Below are positions 1 through 7,564 of a stretch of 64,000 bases of DNA, piece by piece. Within the stretch, counting starts at the first letter, position 1, and each line of letters starts with the position of its first letter. The notes beneath the pieces were generated by a model. It was not told the DNA's origin and did not search any database. It saw only the letters and a list, made by a program, of their open reading frames with translations. The position numbers and the translations under genes are program-made. The stretch comes from JADJWR01 sp964509545 (GTDB taxonomy: Bacteria > Pseudomonadota > Gammaproteobacteria > Burkholderiales > Burkholderiaceae_F), in NCBI GenBank assembly GCA_964509545.1, contig CAZDXQ010000016.1, positions 7,156 to 71,155 of the forward strand. Reading direction: 5' to 3'.

Positions 1-729
1 CCTGACGAACAGCCGCTCCGGCACATGCTTTATCACGAGCATGATCCAGCGCCAGAACCATGGCGTGTACACCGCACCAAAGCCGCCTTCGAGCGCCCGG
101 TCGATGTCGGCCGCAACCCTCTCCGGCGTCGCCCATAGCGGTCCCTTGGCAAACGACGCCGTCATCGGCGTGTCAACGAAGCCCGGGAGGATCGTCACCA
201 CGCGCACGCCCTTGCGTGCGAGTCGGTGCCGCAAACCGCTGGCGAAATTGGTCACCGCAGCTTTGGCCGCCCCGTAGACGTAATTGCTGGCGCGACCGCG
301 ATCGCCGGCCGGCGAAGAGATCACCCCGATTGCGCCGGTGCCCTGGCGTTCAAACCGGTTGGCCAGGTCAGTGAGCAACGCCAGTACCGACCGCGCATTC
401 GTGTCAAACGATGCCAGCGCCGCCGCCGCACTCCGCTCGCACTCGTCCTGCTCAGGCAGCACGCCATGCGCGATCAGCACATGGTCGAAGGCCCCGAAGC
501 GTTGCCACGCCGCATCGAGACAGGCGGCATGCCGGGCAATGTCGTTGGCATCGAGGACCCACGTCTCGACCTCGGCGGCGCCGCGCACGCGCAGGTCGGC
601 CGCCAACGCCTCGAGCGCTCCTGCGCGCCGACCGACGAGACCGATGCGCGCGGCGCGCTCCGCATAGCGGCGTGCCACTGCCGTGGCGATCATCGAAGTC
701 GCGCCAACAATTAGCAGTCGTTCGTTCAT
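1..729 (-). CDS. SDR oxidoreductase, DprE2-like (3' end cut by window)
   Basis: A short-chain dehydrogenase of which 243 codons are visible; only a few C-terminal residues should be missing. The N-terminal cofactor loop reads GATSMIA (about residues 9-15), and the catalytic Tyr and Lys are seen in YGAAK. The visible tail (PWFWRWIMLVIKHVPERLF) is hydrophobic, as in DprE2 proteins, which reduce decaprenylphospho-2-ketoribose to decaprenylphospho-arabinose. Four bases separate it from the upstream DprE1-like oxidase, its expected partner in the two-step ribose-to-arabinose epimerisation. The family call is firm. The exact lipid substrate is inferred from the neighbours. Confidence 0.85.
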   Translation of the reverse strand, partial: MNERLLIVGATSMIATAVARRYAERAARIGLVGRRAGALEALAADLRVRGAAEVETWVLDANDIARHAACLDAAWQRFGAFDHVLIAHGVLPEQDECERSAAAALASFDTNARSVLALLTDLANRFERQGTGAIGVISSPAGDRGRASNYVYGAAKAAVTNFASGLRHRLARKGVRVVTILPGFVDTPMTASFAKGPLWATPERVAADIDRALEGGFGAVYTPWFWRWIMLVIKHVPERLFVR

Positions 730-733
730 CACC

Positions 734-2056
734 TCAGGAACCGAGAAGGCGGCGCGACATCGCCGATGACAGGCCCGGATCGCGATAGCGCAGGAACTCT
801 GGCAGCCGCGGATAACCGCATTCCAGCAGTTCGCGCGGCATGCAGGCGTCCTTGGCCGGATACAGGCGCCCGCCGGCGTCGCGCACGATGACGTTCAGGC
901 GATCGAACAGCCTCAGCGTCCGCTCACCGCCGTTGGGAAAATCCAGCGCCAACGTGGTTCCAGGCATCGGGAAGCTCAACATGCCCGGCGCCGGTCGGTC
1001 GCCAAAGGTCTTCAGCACGGCGAGGAACGAACCCAGCCCCGATGCCGCGATCTCGCGCAACATGCTGCGCGTGGCGTCGAGCGCCACCGCCGCGGGCACG
1101 ACGCTCTGAAACTGGTAGAAGCCGCGCGGCCCGTACATGCGGTTCCACTCCAGCAGGTTATCGAGCGGGAAGAAGAACGGCACAAAGTGCTGCTCGCCGC
1201 GGCCGCGCTTGAGCTTCTGCGTCGCGTAGTACATGCGATTGAAGATGCGCAGCGACAGGCCGTTGACCAGCGACACCGGCGGTGTCAGCGGAAAGGTCCG
1301 CAGTCGCCGAGGCTGGACGTGATCGCGTCGCGCCGAATGATTGCCCTGGAAGAACACGCCCCGTCCGCGTCCCCCGCTCAGGCAGTCGATCCACGACACC
1401 GTGTACTCGTAACCGGACCTCGCCGCGACCGAGAGTTCGAAGAACTGTTCGAGCGAGTCGAACGGGATTGTCTCCGCATCGAGCCACGGCCCTTCGACCC
1501 GCCTGAGCCGCAGCCGCGCGCGCGTGATGATCCCGGTCAGGCCCAACCCGCCGACGGTAGCCTCGAACCATTCACGGTTCTCCCGCGGCGAGCAGCTCAT
1601 CATGCTGCCGTCGGTGCGAAGCAGATCGAAGTCCAGCACGTGTTCGCCGAAACTGCCGGCCACGTGATGCGCTTTGCCGTGCACGTCGTTGGCGATCGCA
1701 CCGCCGACGGTGATGAACTGCGTGCCCGGCACCACCGGCGGGAACCATCCGCGCGGCAGCGCCAAGTCGATGATTTCCTTCAGCAGTACCCCGGCCTCGC
1801 AATCGACGACCCCGGCCTCGGCATCGAAGGCGATGAATCGGTCCAGCCCCCGCGCCTTCCACAGAGTGCCGCCCGGGTTCAGGCAGACATCACCGTAACT
1901 GCGGCCGTTGCCGAACACGATCCCCGGAAGCGCCGAGGCGCGAACCACCTCGGCCACCCGATGGCGGTCGTGCAGGGCCACCACGCGATGCCCGTCGCGC
2001 GCCAGCCGTCCCCACGAGACCACCGGCTGCAGCGCGTCGTTCACGCTGCCGCCCAC
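734..2056 (-). CDS. FAD-linked oxidase, DprE1-like (polyprenylphospho-ribose 2-oxidase)
   Basis: This 440-residue protein has the VAO/PCMH FAD-binding fold. Motifs shared with mycobacterial DprE1 are GRSYGD (about residue 50), VPGTQFITVGGAIANDVHGK, and near the C terminus GGRLYPAKDA, which contains the conserved lysine. DprE1 oxidises the 2'-hydroxyl of polyprenylphosphoryl-ribose to the keto form that DprE2 then reduces. The frame opens with GTG at 2056. A second GTG at 2044 makes a 4-bp GTGA overlap with the UbiA stop and may be the true start. It forms a cassette with the UbiA fusion upstream and the SDR downstream. Confidence 0.88.
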   Translation of the reverse strand: MGGSVNDALQPVVSWGRLARDGHRVVALHDRHRVAEVVRASALPGIVFGNGRSYGDVCLNPGGTLWKARGLDRFIAFDAEAGVVDCEAGVLLKEIIDLALPRGWFPPVVPGTQFITVGGAIANDVHGKAHHVAGSFGEHVLDFDLLRTDGSMMSCSPRENREWFEATVGGLGLTGIITRARLRLRRVEGPWLDAETIPFDSLEQFFELSVAARSGYEYTVSWIDCLSGGRGRGVFFQGNHSARRDHVQPRRLRTFPLTPPVSLVNGLSLRIFNRMYYATQKLKRGRGEQHFVPFFFPLDNLLEWNRMYGPRGFYQFQSVVPAAVALDATRSMLREIAASGLGSFLAVLKTFGDRPAPGMLSFPMPGTTLALDFPNGGERTLRLFDRLNVIVRDAGGRLYPAKDACMPRELLECGYPRLPEFLRYRDPGLSSAMSRRLLGS

Positions 2057-3477
2057 ATCACTGCAAGAAACAGGACGCCGGCCAGGATGCTGATCCAGTC
2101 CTTCAGGGCAAACAACACCGGATCATCGTGCATCAGGCCCCTGTGTGTCTTGATCCAGATGCGCGTGATCCAGTACAGCAGAATCGGCACCGTCAGCCAC
2201 ATCACTTCCGGCTGGCGGTACAGCAACACCACCGACTCGCCATTGATGTACAGCGCCAGCACCAGCACGGCCGCGAAGCCCGAGACAATACCGACCGTCT
2301 GGATCAGTGGCAGATCGTCGGTCCTATAGCCCCGCCCCCTGGCCTCATCCCTTCCGGACGCGAGCATCACCTGCAGTTCGGAATAGCGCTTGACGAAAGC
2401 GAGACTCAGGAAGAGAAACAGCGAGAACGCCAGCAGCCAGAACGACGGCGCCAGGGCGACCGCGGCGCCGCCGGCAATGATCCGCAGCGTGTACAGCGCC
2501 GCCAGCGACAGCGCATCGACGATCTCTTTGCGCTTGAGCCAGAACGTGTAGACGAGCGTGACGGCGAAGTAGACGAGCAGCCAGACCAGGAACGCCGTCG
2601 CGACCCACCATGCCGTTGCCAGCGACGCCACCAGCAGCACCGCCGCCACGGCTACTCCCGCCAGCGGCGACAGCAAGCCGCGGGCGAACGGTCGCAGCCG
2701 CTTGCGCGGATGATGGCGATCGCTTTCAAGGTCGATCAGGTCGTTGACGATGTAGACGGACGAAGCGCAGAAGCCGAAGGCAAAGAAGGCAACGATCGCC
2801 TTAGCCAGCAGCGGCGGCTCGAAGATCTGGTGCGCGCCGAGCAGCGGCAGGAACAGCAGCAGATTCTTCAGCCACTGGTGCAGGCGCAGCGCCTTGATCC
2901 ACGCGCGCAGTCCGGCCCGCGGTCCGCCGAACTCCCGTTCGACCTCGGTTCGCTCGGCAGCGGCCCGCCGCACGCTGGCCGGCGCGGAGACGACGATCGC
3001 CCTTCGCGCGCGTTCCCACACCGGCAGGTCGTCGTGCGAATTGCCAGCGTAATCGAAGCCTCGCTCGCCGAACTTCTCCACCAGCAGCGCCGCCTTGCGG
3101 TGCGCCGAACGGTTGACCTCGCCATCGCTGGCGATCACTTCGTCGAACAGCCCAAGGTGTGCCGACACGGCGCGCGCCACCTTCTCATCGGCAGCAGTGG
3201 CCAGCACGAGGCGTCGCCCGCGCTCGCGTTCGGCTTCAAGCCATGCCACAAGTTCGTCGTGAAACGGCATGCCGTCCACGTCCAGATCCACGCGCCGCGC
3301 GATCTCGCGCTTCAATCGCGCCTTGCCGCCGGCCAGCCACAGCGGCAGGCTGAACGCACGATGCGGGCTCGCGCGCAGCAGCAGCAGCGTGGACTCATGC
3401 AGGCTGTCGGTGACCAACAGCGTGCCGTCGAGGTCGACGACAAGCGGCACGTCAGCGGCGGTGTGGCGATCGTTCAT
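2041..3477 (-). CDS. HAD phosphatase-UbiA prenyltransferase fusion (phosphoribosyl-lipid synthase candidate)
   Basis: A two-domain protein of 478 residues. Residues 1-200 are a HAD-IB phosphatase with motif I VVDLDGTLL and a later GNSHDD acidic motif. Residues from about 205 are a polytopic UbiA prenyltransferase with the Asp-rich motif NDLIDLESDRHHPRKRLRP and a second conserved segment, KRKEIVDALSLAALYTLR. UbiA proteins of the Rv3806c type join polyprenyl phosphate to PRPP. The attached phosphatase could remove the 5-phosphate before DprE1 acts (inference). The ATG at 3477 overlaps the previous stop as ATGA, so translational coupling is likely. The open frame extends upstream, but that extension is out-of-frame shadow of the neighbouring gene. 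Confidence 0.85.
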   Translation of the reverse strand: MNDRHTAADVPLVVDLDGTLLVTDSLHESTLLLLRASPHRAFSLPLWLAGGKARLKREIARRVDLDVDGMPFHDELVAWLEAERERGRRLVLATAADEKVARAVSAHLGLFDEVIASDGEVNRSAHRKAALLVEKFGERGFDYAGNSHDDLPVWERARRAIVVSAPASVRRAAAERTEVEREFGGPRAGLRAWIKALRLHQWLKNLLLFLPLLGAHQIFEPPLLAKAIVAFFAFGFCASSVYIVNDLIDLESDRHHPRKRLRPFARGLLSPLAGVAVAAVLLVASLATAWWVATAFLVWLLVYFAVTLVYTFWLKRKEIVDALSLAALYTLRIIAGGAAVALAPSFWLLAFSLFLFLSLAFVKRYSELQVMLASGRDEARGRGYRTDDLPLIQTVGIVSGFAAVLVLALYINGESVVLLYRQPEVMWLTVPILLYWITRIWIKTHRGLMHDDPVLFALKDWISILAGVLFLAVMWAAA

Positions 3478-4472
3478 CGGGCTCTGATCTCGCTGGCGGC
3501 CGCTGCGCCGCCGCGAACGAAGGAGAGCAGGCAAAGGATGCCAAGCAGCATGGCGAACCACAGCGTCGACAATCGGATCGCAATCGCGGCGGCAACCGCA
3601 TCGGCCAGCGGCACCCCGACCTGAGATAACTGGTAGACGAGGGCGGCCTCCGTGGCGCCCAGTCCTCCTGGAATCATGCTCGCCGCGCCCAGCAGCATTG
3701 CCGTAGCGAAGATCATCACGCCACGCGCGGCATCCAGGTCGGCGCCGAGGGCCTGCACGTAGGCTGCAAACACCAGCGCCTGCAGGCCATAAGCGATCAC
3801 CGCGCAGGCCGAAAAGGCCACGCACGAGCGTACCGACCAGACAGCCGCCCAGCTGGCTGCCGGCCGCAACGCCGCCGCGACGAACGCTTGCAGTCGCGAT
3901 GTCGACGCACCGAACAGCCGCGGCAGCCGCGCAAGCCAGCCGCGCCGAACAGCCCAGGCCACCGCCACGCTGAGCGAGAAAAGCGCAACACAGATCGCTT
4001 CGAGGACAGTTGCTCGTTGCCCGGCAACTGCCGCGGCCAACGCTCCCAGCGCCGCCATTCCGATCACGTCCGCGCCGCGGTCGGCAAGAAATGCTCCCAG
4101 GCTTCCCGACAACGGCACGCCTCGCGCGAGAAGCAGCGCGGAGCGCAGCGTCTCGCCCACCTTGGCGGGTGATGAAGTCAGCGCCAGGCCCGCCAGATAC
4201 ACGCGCAGATTGAACAGCGGCGAGACGCGGGCGCCAAGGCGCCGAATAATCCAATGCCAGCGCGCAAAGCGGACAAGGTAGGCGACCGAGGCCATCGCGG
4301 TACCGCCGATCACGATCGGCCAGCCGAACCGCGCCATCGCTGCACGACTTTCACCGGCACCGGACGCGACAACGGCTGACAGATACAACGCCGCACCGAT
4401 GCCGACAAAAAGCACGAGCGCGCGGATCCAGGGCCCGCGAATGACGATCGGCTCGGACACTGCGGCGCTCAC
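3474..4472 (-). CDS. Flippase-like membrane protein (LPG synthase TM-domain family)
   Basis: An integral membrane protein of about 332 residues with roughly eight hydrophobic segments. It has the character of the lysylphosphatidylglycerol-synthase membrane domain family (UPF0104/TIGR00374). Family members lack the synthase domain and are often found in glycan loci, where a lipid-handling or flippase role has been proposed. The GTG at 4472 overlaps the GtrA stop as GTGA; a later GTG at 4460 (GTG-TCC-GAG) is possible. Its place between GtrA and the UbiA fusion suggests that it handles the lipid-linked sugar. No specific substrate can be assigned. Confidence 0.75.
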   Translation of the reverse strand: MSAAVSEPIVIRGPWIRALVLFVGIGAALYLSAVVASGAGESRAAMARFGWPIVIGGTAMASVAYLVRFARWHWIIRRLGARVSPLFNLRVYLAGLALTSSPAKVGETLRSALLLARGVPLSGSLGAFLADRGADVIGMAALGALAAAVAGQRATVLEAICVALFSLSVAVAWAVRRGWLARLPRLFGASTSRLQAFVAAALRPAASWAAVWSVRSCVAFSACAVIAYGLQALVFAAYVQALGADLDAARGVMIFATAMLLGAASMIPGGLGATEAALVYQLSQVGVPLADAVAAAIAIRLSTLWFAMLLGILCLLSFVRGGAAAASEIRAR

Positions 4473-4897
4473 CGGAACGTGGCCTTCTTGTGGCCGAAAT
4501 AGCTGGTGATAACCGGCACCGCCACGCCTACCGCATGCGCGATCGCCTCCACATGCTCGGTGACGCCAACGGCCGGCAGCAACCAGCGCGCCAACACAAG
4601 ACTCACCACCAGTGTCTGCAGCACCGCCAGCAGGTTGACCAGCGCGAACTTTCCGACCTGCGGCGCCAACGCCTTGCCGCCGCCGCCGAACACATATTGG
4701 CGCATCAGCACGAATGCCACCGCCATGCCGACGAGGTAGGCGCAGACAATCGCCATCGGATAGCTGAACCAAAGGCTGAAGCCAAAGCGCGAGCCGTAGT
4801 TCGCCGCGGCCGCGATGCCGCCAGCGACGACGAACAGGCCGAAGCGCCTTGCTTCTGCTCGCCCGTCCGCGCCCGTCGACTGCAGATCAGCGCCCAT
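4469..4897 (-). CDS. GtrA family membrane protein
   Basis: A 142-residue protein with four hydrophobic segments and the GtrA family ending (VPVITSYFGHKKATFR). The start ATG at 4897 overlaps the end of the upstream oxidoreductase by 11 bp; the longer open frame is not conserved-looking. GtrA proteins are linked to translocation of polyprenyl-phosphate sugars. In mycobacteria the GtrA protein Rv3789 lies beside dprE1/dprE2. The same association here supports a role in flipping or presenting polyprenylphospho-arabinose (inference). Confidence 0.85.
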   Translation of the reverse strand: MGADLQSTGADGRAEARRFGLFVVAGGIAAAANYGSRFGFSLWFSYPMAIVCAYLVGMAVAFVLMRQYVFGGGGKALAPQVGKFALVNLLAVLQTLVVSLVLARWLLPAVGVTEHVEAIAHAVGVAVPVITSYFGHKKATFR

Positions 4898-6215
4898 CGG
4901 CCATCGCCATCGAGGCGAGCTGCGAACCGATGCGCATGCTTTCGGAAATCGAGCGGTCCTCCGGGTAGTAGTGCGAGGTGTCGGCCATGAACAAGCCGCG
5001 GACCTTGCTCTGCATTGGTGGCAGCGCCGCGTAGAACCCCGGCGAACAGACCGTCTGCGCAAACTCGTAGCGCGAAGCCGTCGCCGCGAGCAGATCCTTC
5101 GCCGGATCGAAGTCAGGACGGATCAGTCTCATGTAACTGAGCGTTTCGTCGATGAAGACCTGAAAGTCGCGACGATATTTGGGGTGGCTCTGCGGCATGT
5201 AGTAGGGCGCGTACACGATGGCGCTGCCGTCGAGCGGATTGAGATTCGAGTATTCGATCAGGCCGGGGATCTCGATGCGCCTGTCGTTGATGTTCATCCA
5301 GAAGTTGCGCGTGAACGGCCGGCGCAGCTTCAGAAGAACGCAGACGACGCCGACGTTCCTGATCGCGCCGATCTTCGCCTTCTCGTCGGCCGGTACGCCT
5401 GGCATCACGCGGACGAGATAGGGCAGCGGAATCGTCGAGATGACCCGGTCGAACGGGACCTCGCTGCCGTTGACCCTGACGCCGGCGACGCGACCGTACG
5501 CCCCGTCCTGCGCGATTCGGACTTCCTCGACTGCCGCCCTCAGTTCGATAGCGCCGCCGAGCTCGCGGATTCGCGCGGCCACGGCATCGAGCAGGACCTC
5601 CGAGCCGCCGACCAGGTAACCCAGTTCCTCCTCGAAGATGCTTCTGCGCGACAGTGCGACCCGCTTGATGCGCGTGCCGAGCCAGGCGGCGGAAAGCTGA
5701 TCCTGCAGTTCGTAGAACTTGTAGTGGAACAGGCTGCGCCACAGCACGTCGTAGGCGCGTGGCCCGATCCAGCGCTGCAGCCATTCGGTCGATGAAATCG
5801 CGTCGTACGTGCGCCAGTCGTCGATGCTCTTGGCGCGCATCACGTGCAGCCCGTAGCGGAACTTGTCGACCAGCCCGAGCGCCGGGAACTTCAGCAGCGC
5901 CAGCGGATGCCCCCAGTCGTACAGGCGGCCGTCAAAAAAGAACCCCATTTTCGTCCGCACCCAGCGCAAACGATCCTCGAGGCCAAGCTCGCGCAGATAG
6001 CCGAAGGTGGTCCGGTCCGGGCGGCAGATGAAGTGGTAGTAGCGTTCGATGCGCGTGCCGGCAAAGTCGAGCGCCGCCGACATGCCGCCGATGCGATCGT
6101 CGCGCTCAAGAACCGTGACCGCGTGTCCGCGCTTGGCCAGTTCGTACGCCGCCGCGAGACCCATCGGCCCGGCGCCGATGACCGCGACCCTCCGACGCTG
6201 CTCCCGTTCACTCAT
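4887..6215 (-). CDS. FAD/NAD(P)-dependent amine-oxidase-like oxidoreductase
   Basis: A 442-residue flavoprotein with an N-terminal dinucleotide-binding motif VAVIGAGPMGLAAAYELAKRG, followed by VLERDDRIGG. The remainder follows the protoporphyrinogen-oxidase/phytoene-desaturase-like pattern found in polysaccharide gene clusters. The ATG at 6215 places the Rossmann motif within the first 20 residues; longer frames add unrelated sequence. A UDP-galactopyranose-mutase-like role is conceivable, but no mutase signature is clear. It is cotranscribed with the GtrA gene, which starts inside its 3' end. Confidence 0.7.
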   Translation of the reverse strand: MSEREQRRRVAVIGAGPMGLAAAYELAKRGHAVTVLERDDRIGGMSAALDFAGTRIERYYHFICRPDRTTFGYLRELGLEDRLRWVRTKMGFFFDGRLYDWGHPLALLKFPALGLVDKFRYGLHVMRAKSIDDWRTYDAISSTEWLQRWIGPRAYDVLWRSLFHYKFYELQDQLSAAWLGTRIKRVALSRRSIFEEELGYLVGGSEVLLDAVAARIRELGGAIELRAAVEEVRIAQDGAYGRVAGVRVNGSEVPFDRVISTIPLPYLVRVMPGVPADEKAKIGAIRNVGVVCVLLKLRRPFTRNFWMNINDRRIEIPGLIEYSNLNPLDGSAIVYAPYYMPQSHPKYRRDFQVFIDETLSYMRLIRPDFDPAKDLLAATASRYEFAQTVCSPGFYAALPPMQSKVRGLFMADTSHYYPEDRSISESMRIGSQLASMAMADGR

Positions 6216-6249
6216 CGTTGCGCGCGTTTCACCGTTGTTGGCTCGCCAC

Positions 6250-7194
6250 TCAGTCTGTGCGCTCGACCGTGTAGCGCGAATAGACCGGATGGCAGAACGT
6301 CTCGCGAATGCCTTCAACAAACGGCGTCGGCTTGAAGCCGAACGTCTTTTCGATATCGACGCCGGAGAAATCGTCGCCGGCTGTCAGCGCCTTCAGCTGG
6401 CTCGAAGTGAACGGCGGCCTGTCGCTGAACAACGCGTAAAGCTTCAGCAACGCATCGAACAGACCGTAGGGAATGCGAACGATCGGCGTCTTCAGCCCTT
6501 TGGCGTCGCGGATGGCGCGGATGATGTCGATGTAGTCGATGCGCTCGTTGCCGACCAGGTCGTAGATCTGGCCCACCGGCCGGTTCTCGATGCACCAGAT
6601 GATGGCCCGGCAGAAATCGCGTTCGTACAGCGGCTGGCGCATGTAACGGCCGTGACCCGGGATCGGAAAGACGGGAACCCTTTCCATGAAACGCGCAAGC
6701 CAGCCGAAGTGCTTGGGATCGAACCAGCCGTACATCAGCGTCGGCCGCAGCACGCAGCCGGGCAGGCCGCTTTCCAGGAACATTTTCTCCTGGGCCTTCT
6801 TGGTGTTGGTGTAGTCGTCTTCGGCAACGGAGTTGACCACCGAACTGCTCACAAGGACGGTAAACGGCACCCTGGCGCGGCGGATCGCCTCGAACACGAG
6901 TTCCGATGCAACGAGGTTGTTGCGCTCAAAGGGCGCGGAGGTCTTGCCGGTGATCTGTGCGTGCAGCACGACCGCCGTATCGGCGCCTTCGAAGTCGCGT
7001 TGCCAGTCGCCGGGTTCGGCGAGGTCGGCCTCGATGACCCGAGTACCCCCGTTCAAGCTCCCGAGCAGTTCAAGGTTACGAGATTGCTTGTCAATAGCGA
7101 GAATTTCGGCATAACCCTTCTCGCGCAACAGCACTACGAGGTTCTGACCAACCAATCCGGCGGCGCCGGTAATGACGGTTTTTCGACCCGGCAT
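6250..7194 (-). CDS. NAD-dependent epimerase/dehydratase (extended SDR)
   Basis: A protein of 314 residues with the N-terminal NAD motif TVITGAAGLVGQNLV. The usual SDR tyrosine-lysine pair appears in DDYTNTKKAQE, and PTLMYGWFDPKHFGW is typical of nucleoside-diphosphate-sugar epimerases. The ATG at 7194 is preceded by GAAGAGG at a workable distance. An ATG 13 codons upstream (7233) is possible. It is probably a sugar-nucleotide modifying enzyme of the surface glycan cluster; the substrate is unknown. A 34-bp gap separates it from the downstream flavoprotein, so they are likely one operon. Confidence 0.75.
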   Translation of the reverse strand: MPGRKTVITGAAGLVGQNLVVLLREKGYAEILAIDKQSRNLELLGSLNGGTRVIEADLAEPGDWQRDFEGADTAVVLHAQITGKTSAPFERNNLVASELVFEAIRRARVPFTVLVSSSVVNSVAEDDYTNTKKAQEKMFLESGLPGCVLRPTLMYGWFDPKHFGWLARFMERVPVFPIPGHGRYMRQPLYERDFCRAIIWCIENRPVGQIYDLVGNERIDYIDIIRAIRDAKGLKTPIVRIPYGLFDALLKLYALFSDRPPFTSSQLKALTAGDDFSGVDIEKTFGFKPTPFVEGIRETFCHPVYSRYTVERTD

Positions 7195-7564
7195 CGCGGA
7201 CGCCTCTTCAGTGAAGCTCAAGCTTCGCCTCAACCACTAACTAGGCGAATGCGCCGCTCGGGGTGGCGCCCCGCCGCCGAGCGGAAGTGTCTGTCAAGAT
7301 CATTGCCGAAAGCGATTGGGACAATAATGACGGCGGTTCCCGACAGATGGCTGCCTCGATTCGCTGGCGAGCATCTTCGAATCGACCTCTTGCCGGCCAA
7401 GATCGCGTGGATCATCGGACGTGCGACTTCGTCCACGACTCGCCAGTGAGGAACTTAACCGATCCGATCCCGGCTCCCTCGTCGCCATCTCCCTCGGTTA
7501 TCGATGGTGCCACTTCGTTCATCGGCATAGCATGAAACAACTCACCACTTTCACTTCCTTCACT
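7195..7564. other. Intergenic stretch with one inverted repeat
   Basis: About 370 bp between the polytopic membrane protein gene and the epimerase gene, both on the minus strand. I see no convincing ORF. It contains an inverted repeat at 7254-7284 (listed separately) and short TTCACTT repeats near 7548-7566. A promoter for the 7.2 to 0 kb operon could lie here, but no clear -35/-10 pair stood out. Confidence 0.4.
7254..7284. repeat. Inverted repeat (CCGCTCGG/CCGAGCGG)
   Basis: A perfect 8-bp inverted repeat with a 15-base GC-rich spacer, about 60 bp upstream of the epimerase start. There is no T-tract on either side. It could be an attenuator stem, an operator or the remnant of a terminator. 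Confidence 0.35.

Noticed and set aside
1187..3624. Long plus-strand frames (380 and 498 codons) opposite dprE1-like and UbiA genes
   Set aside because: The translations are low-complexity Arg/Gln/His-rich shadows, while the minus strand encodes recognised families.
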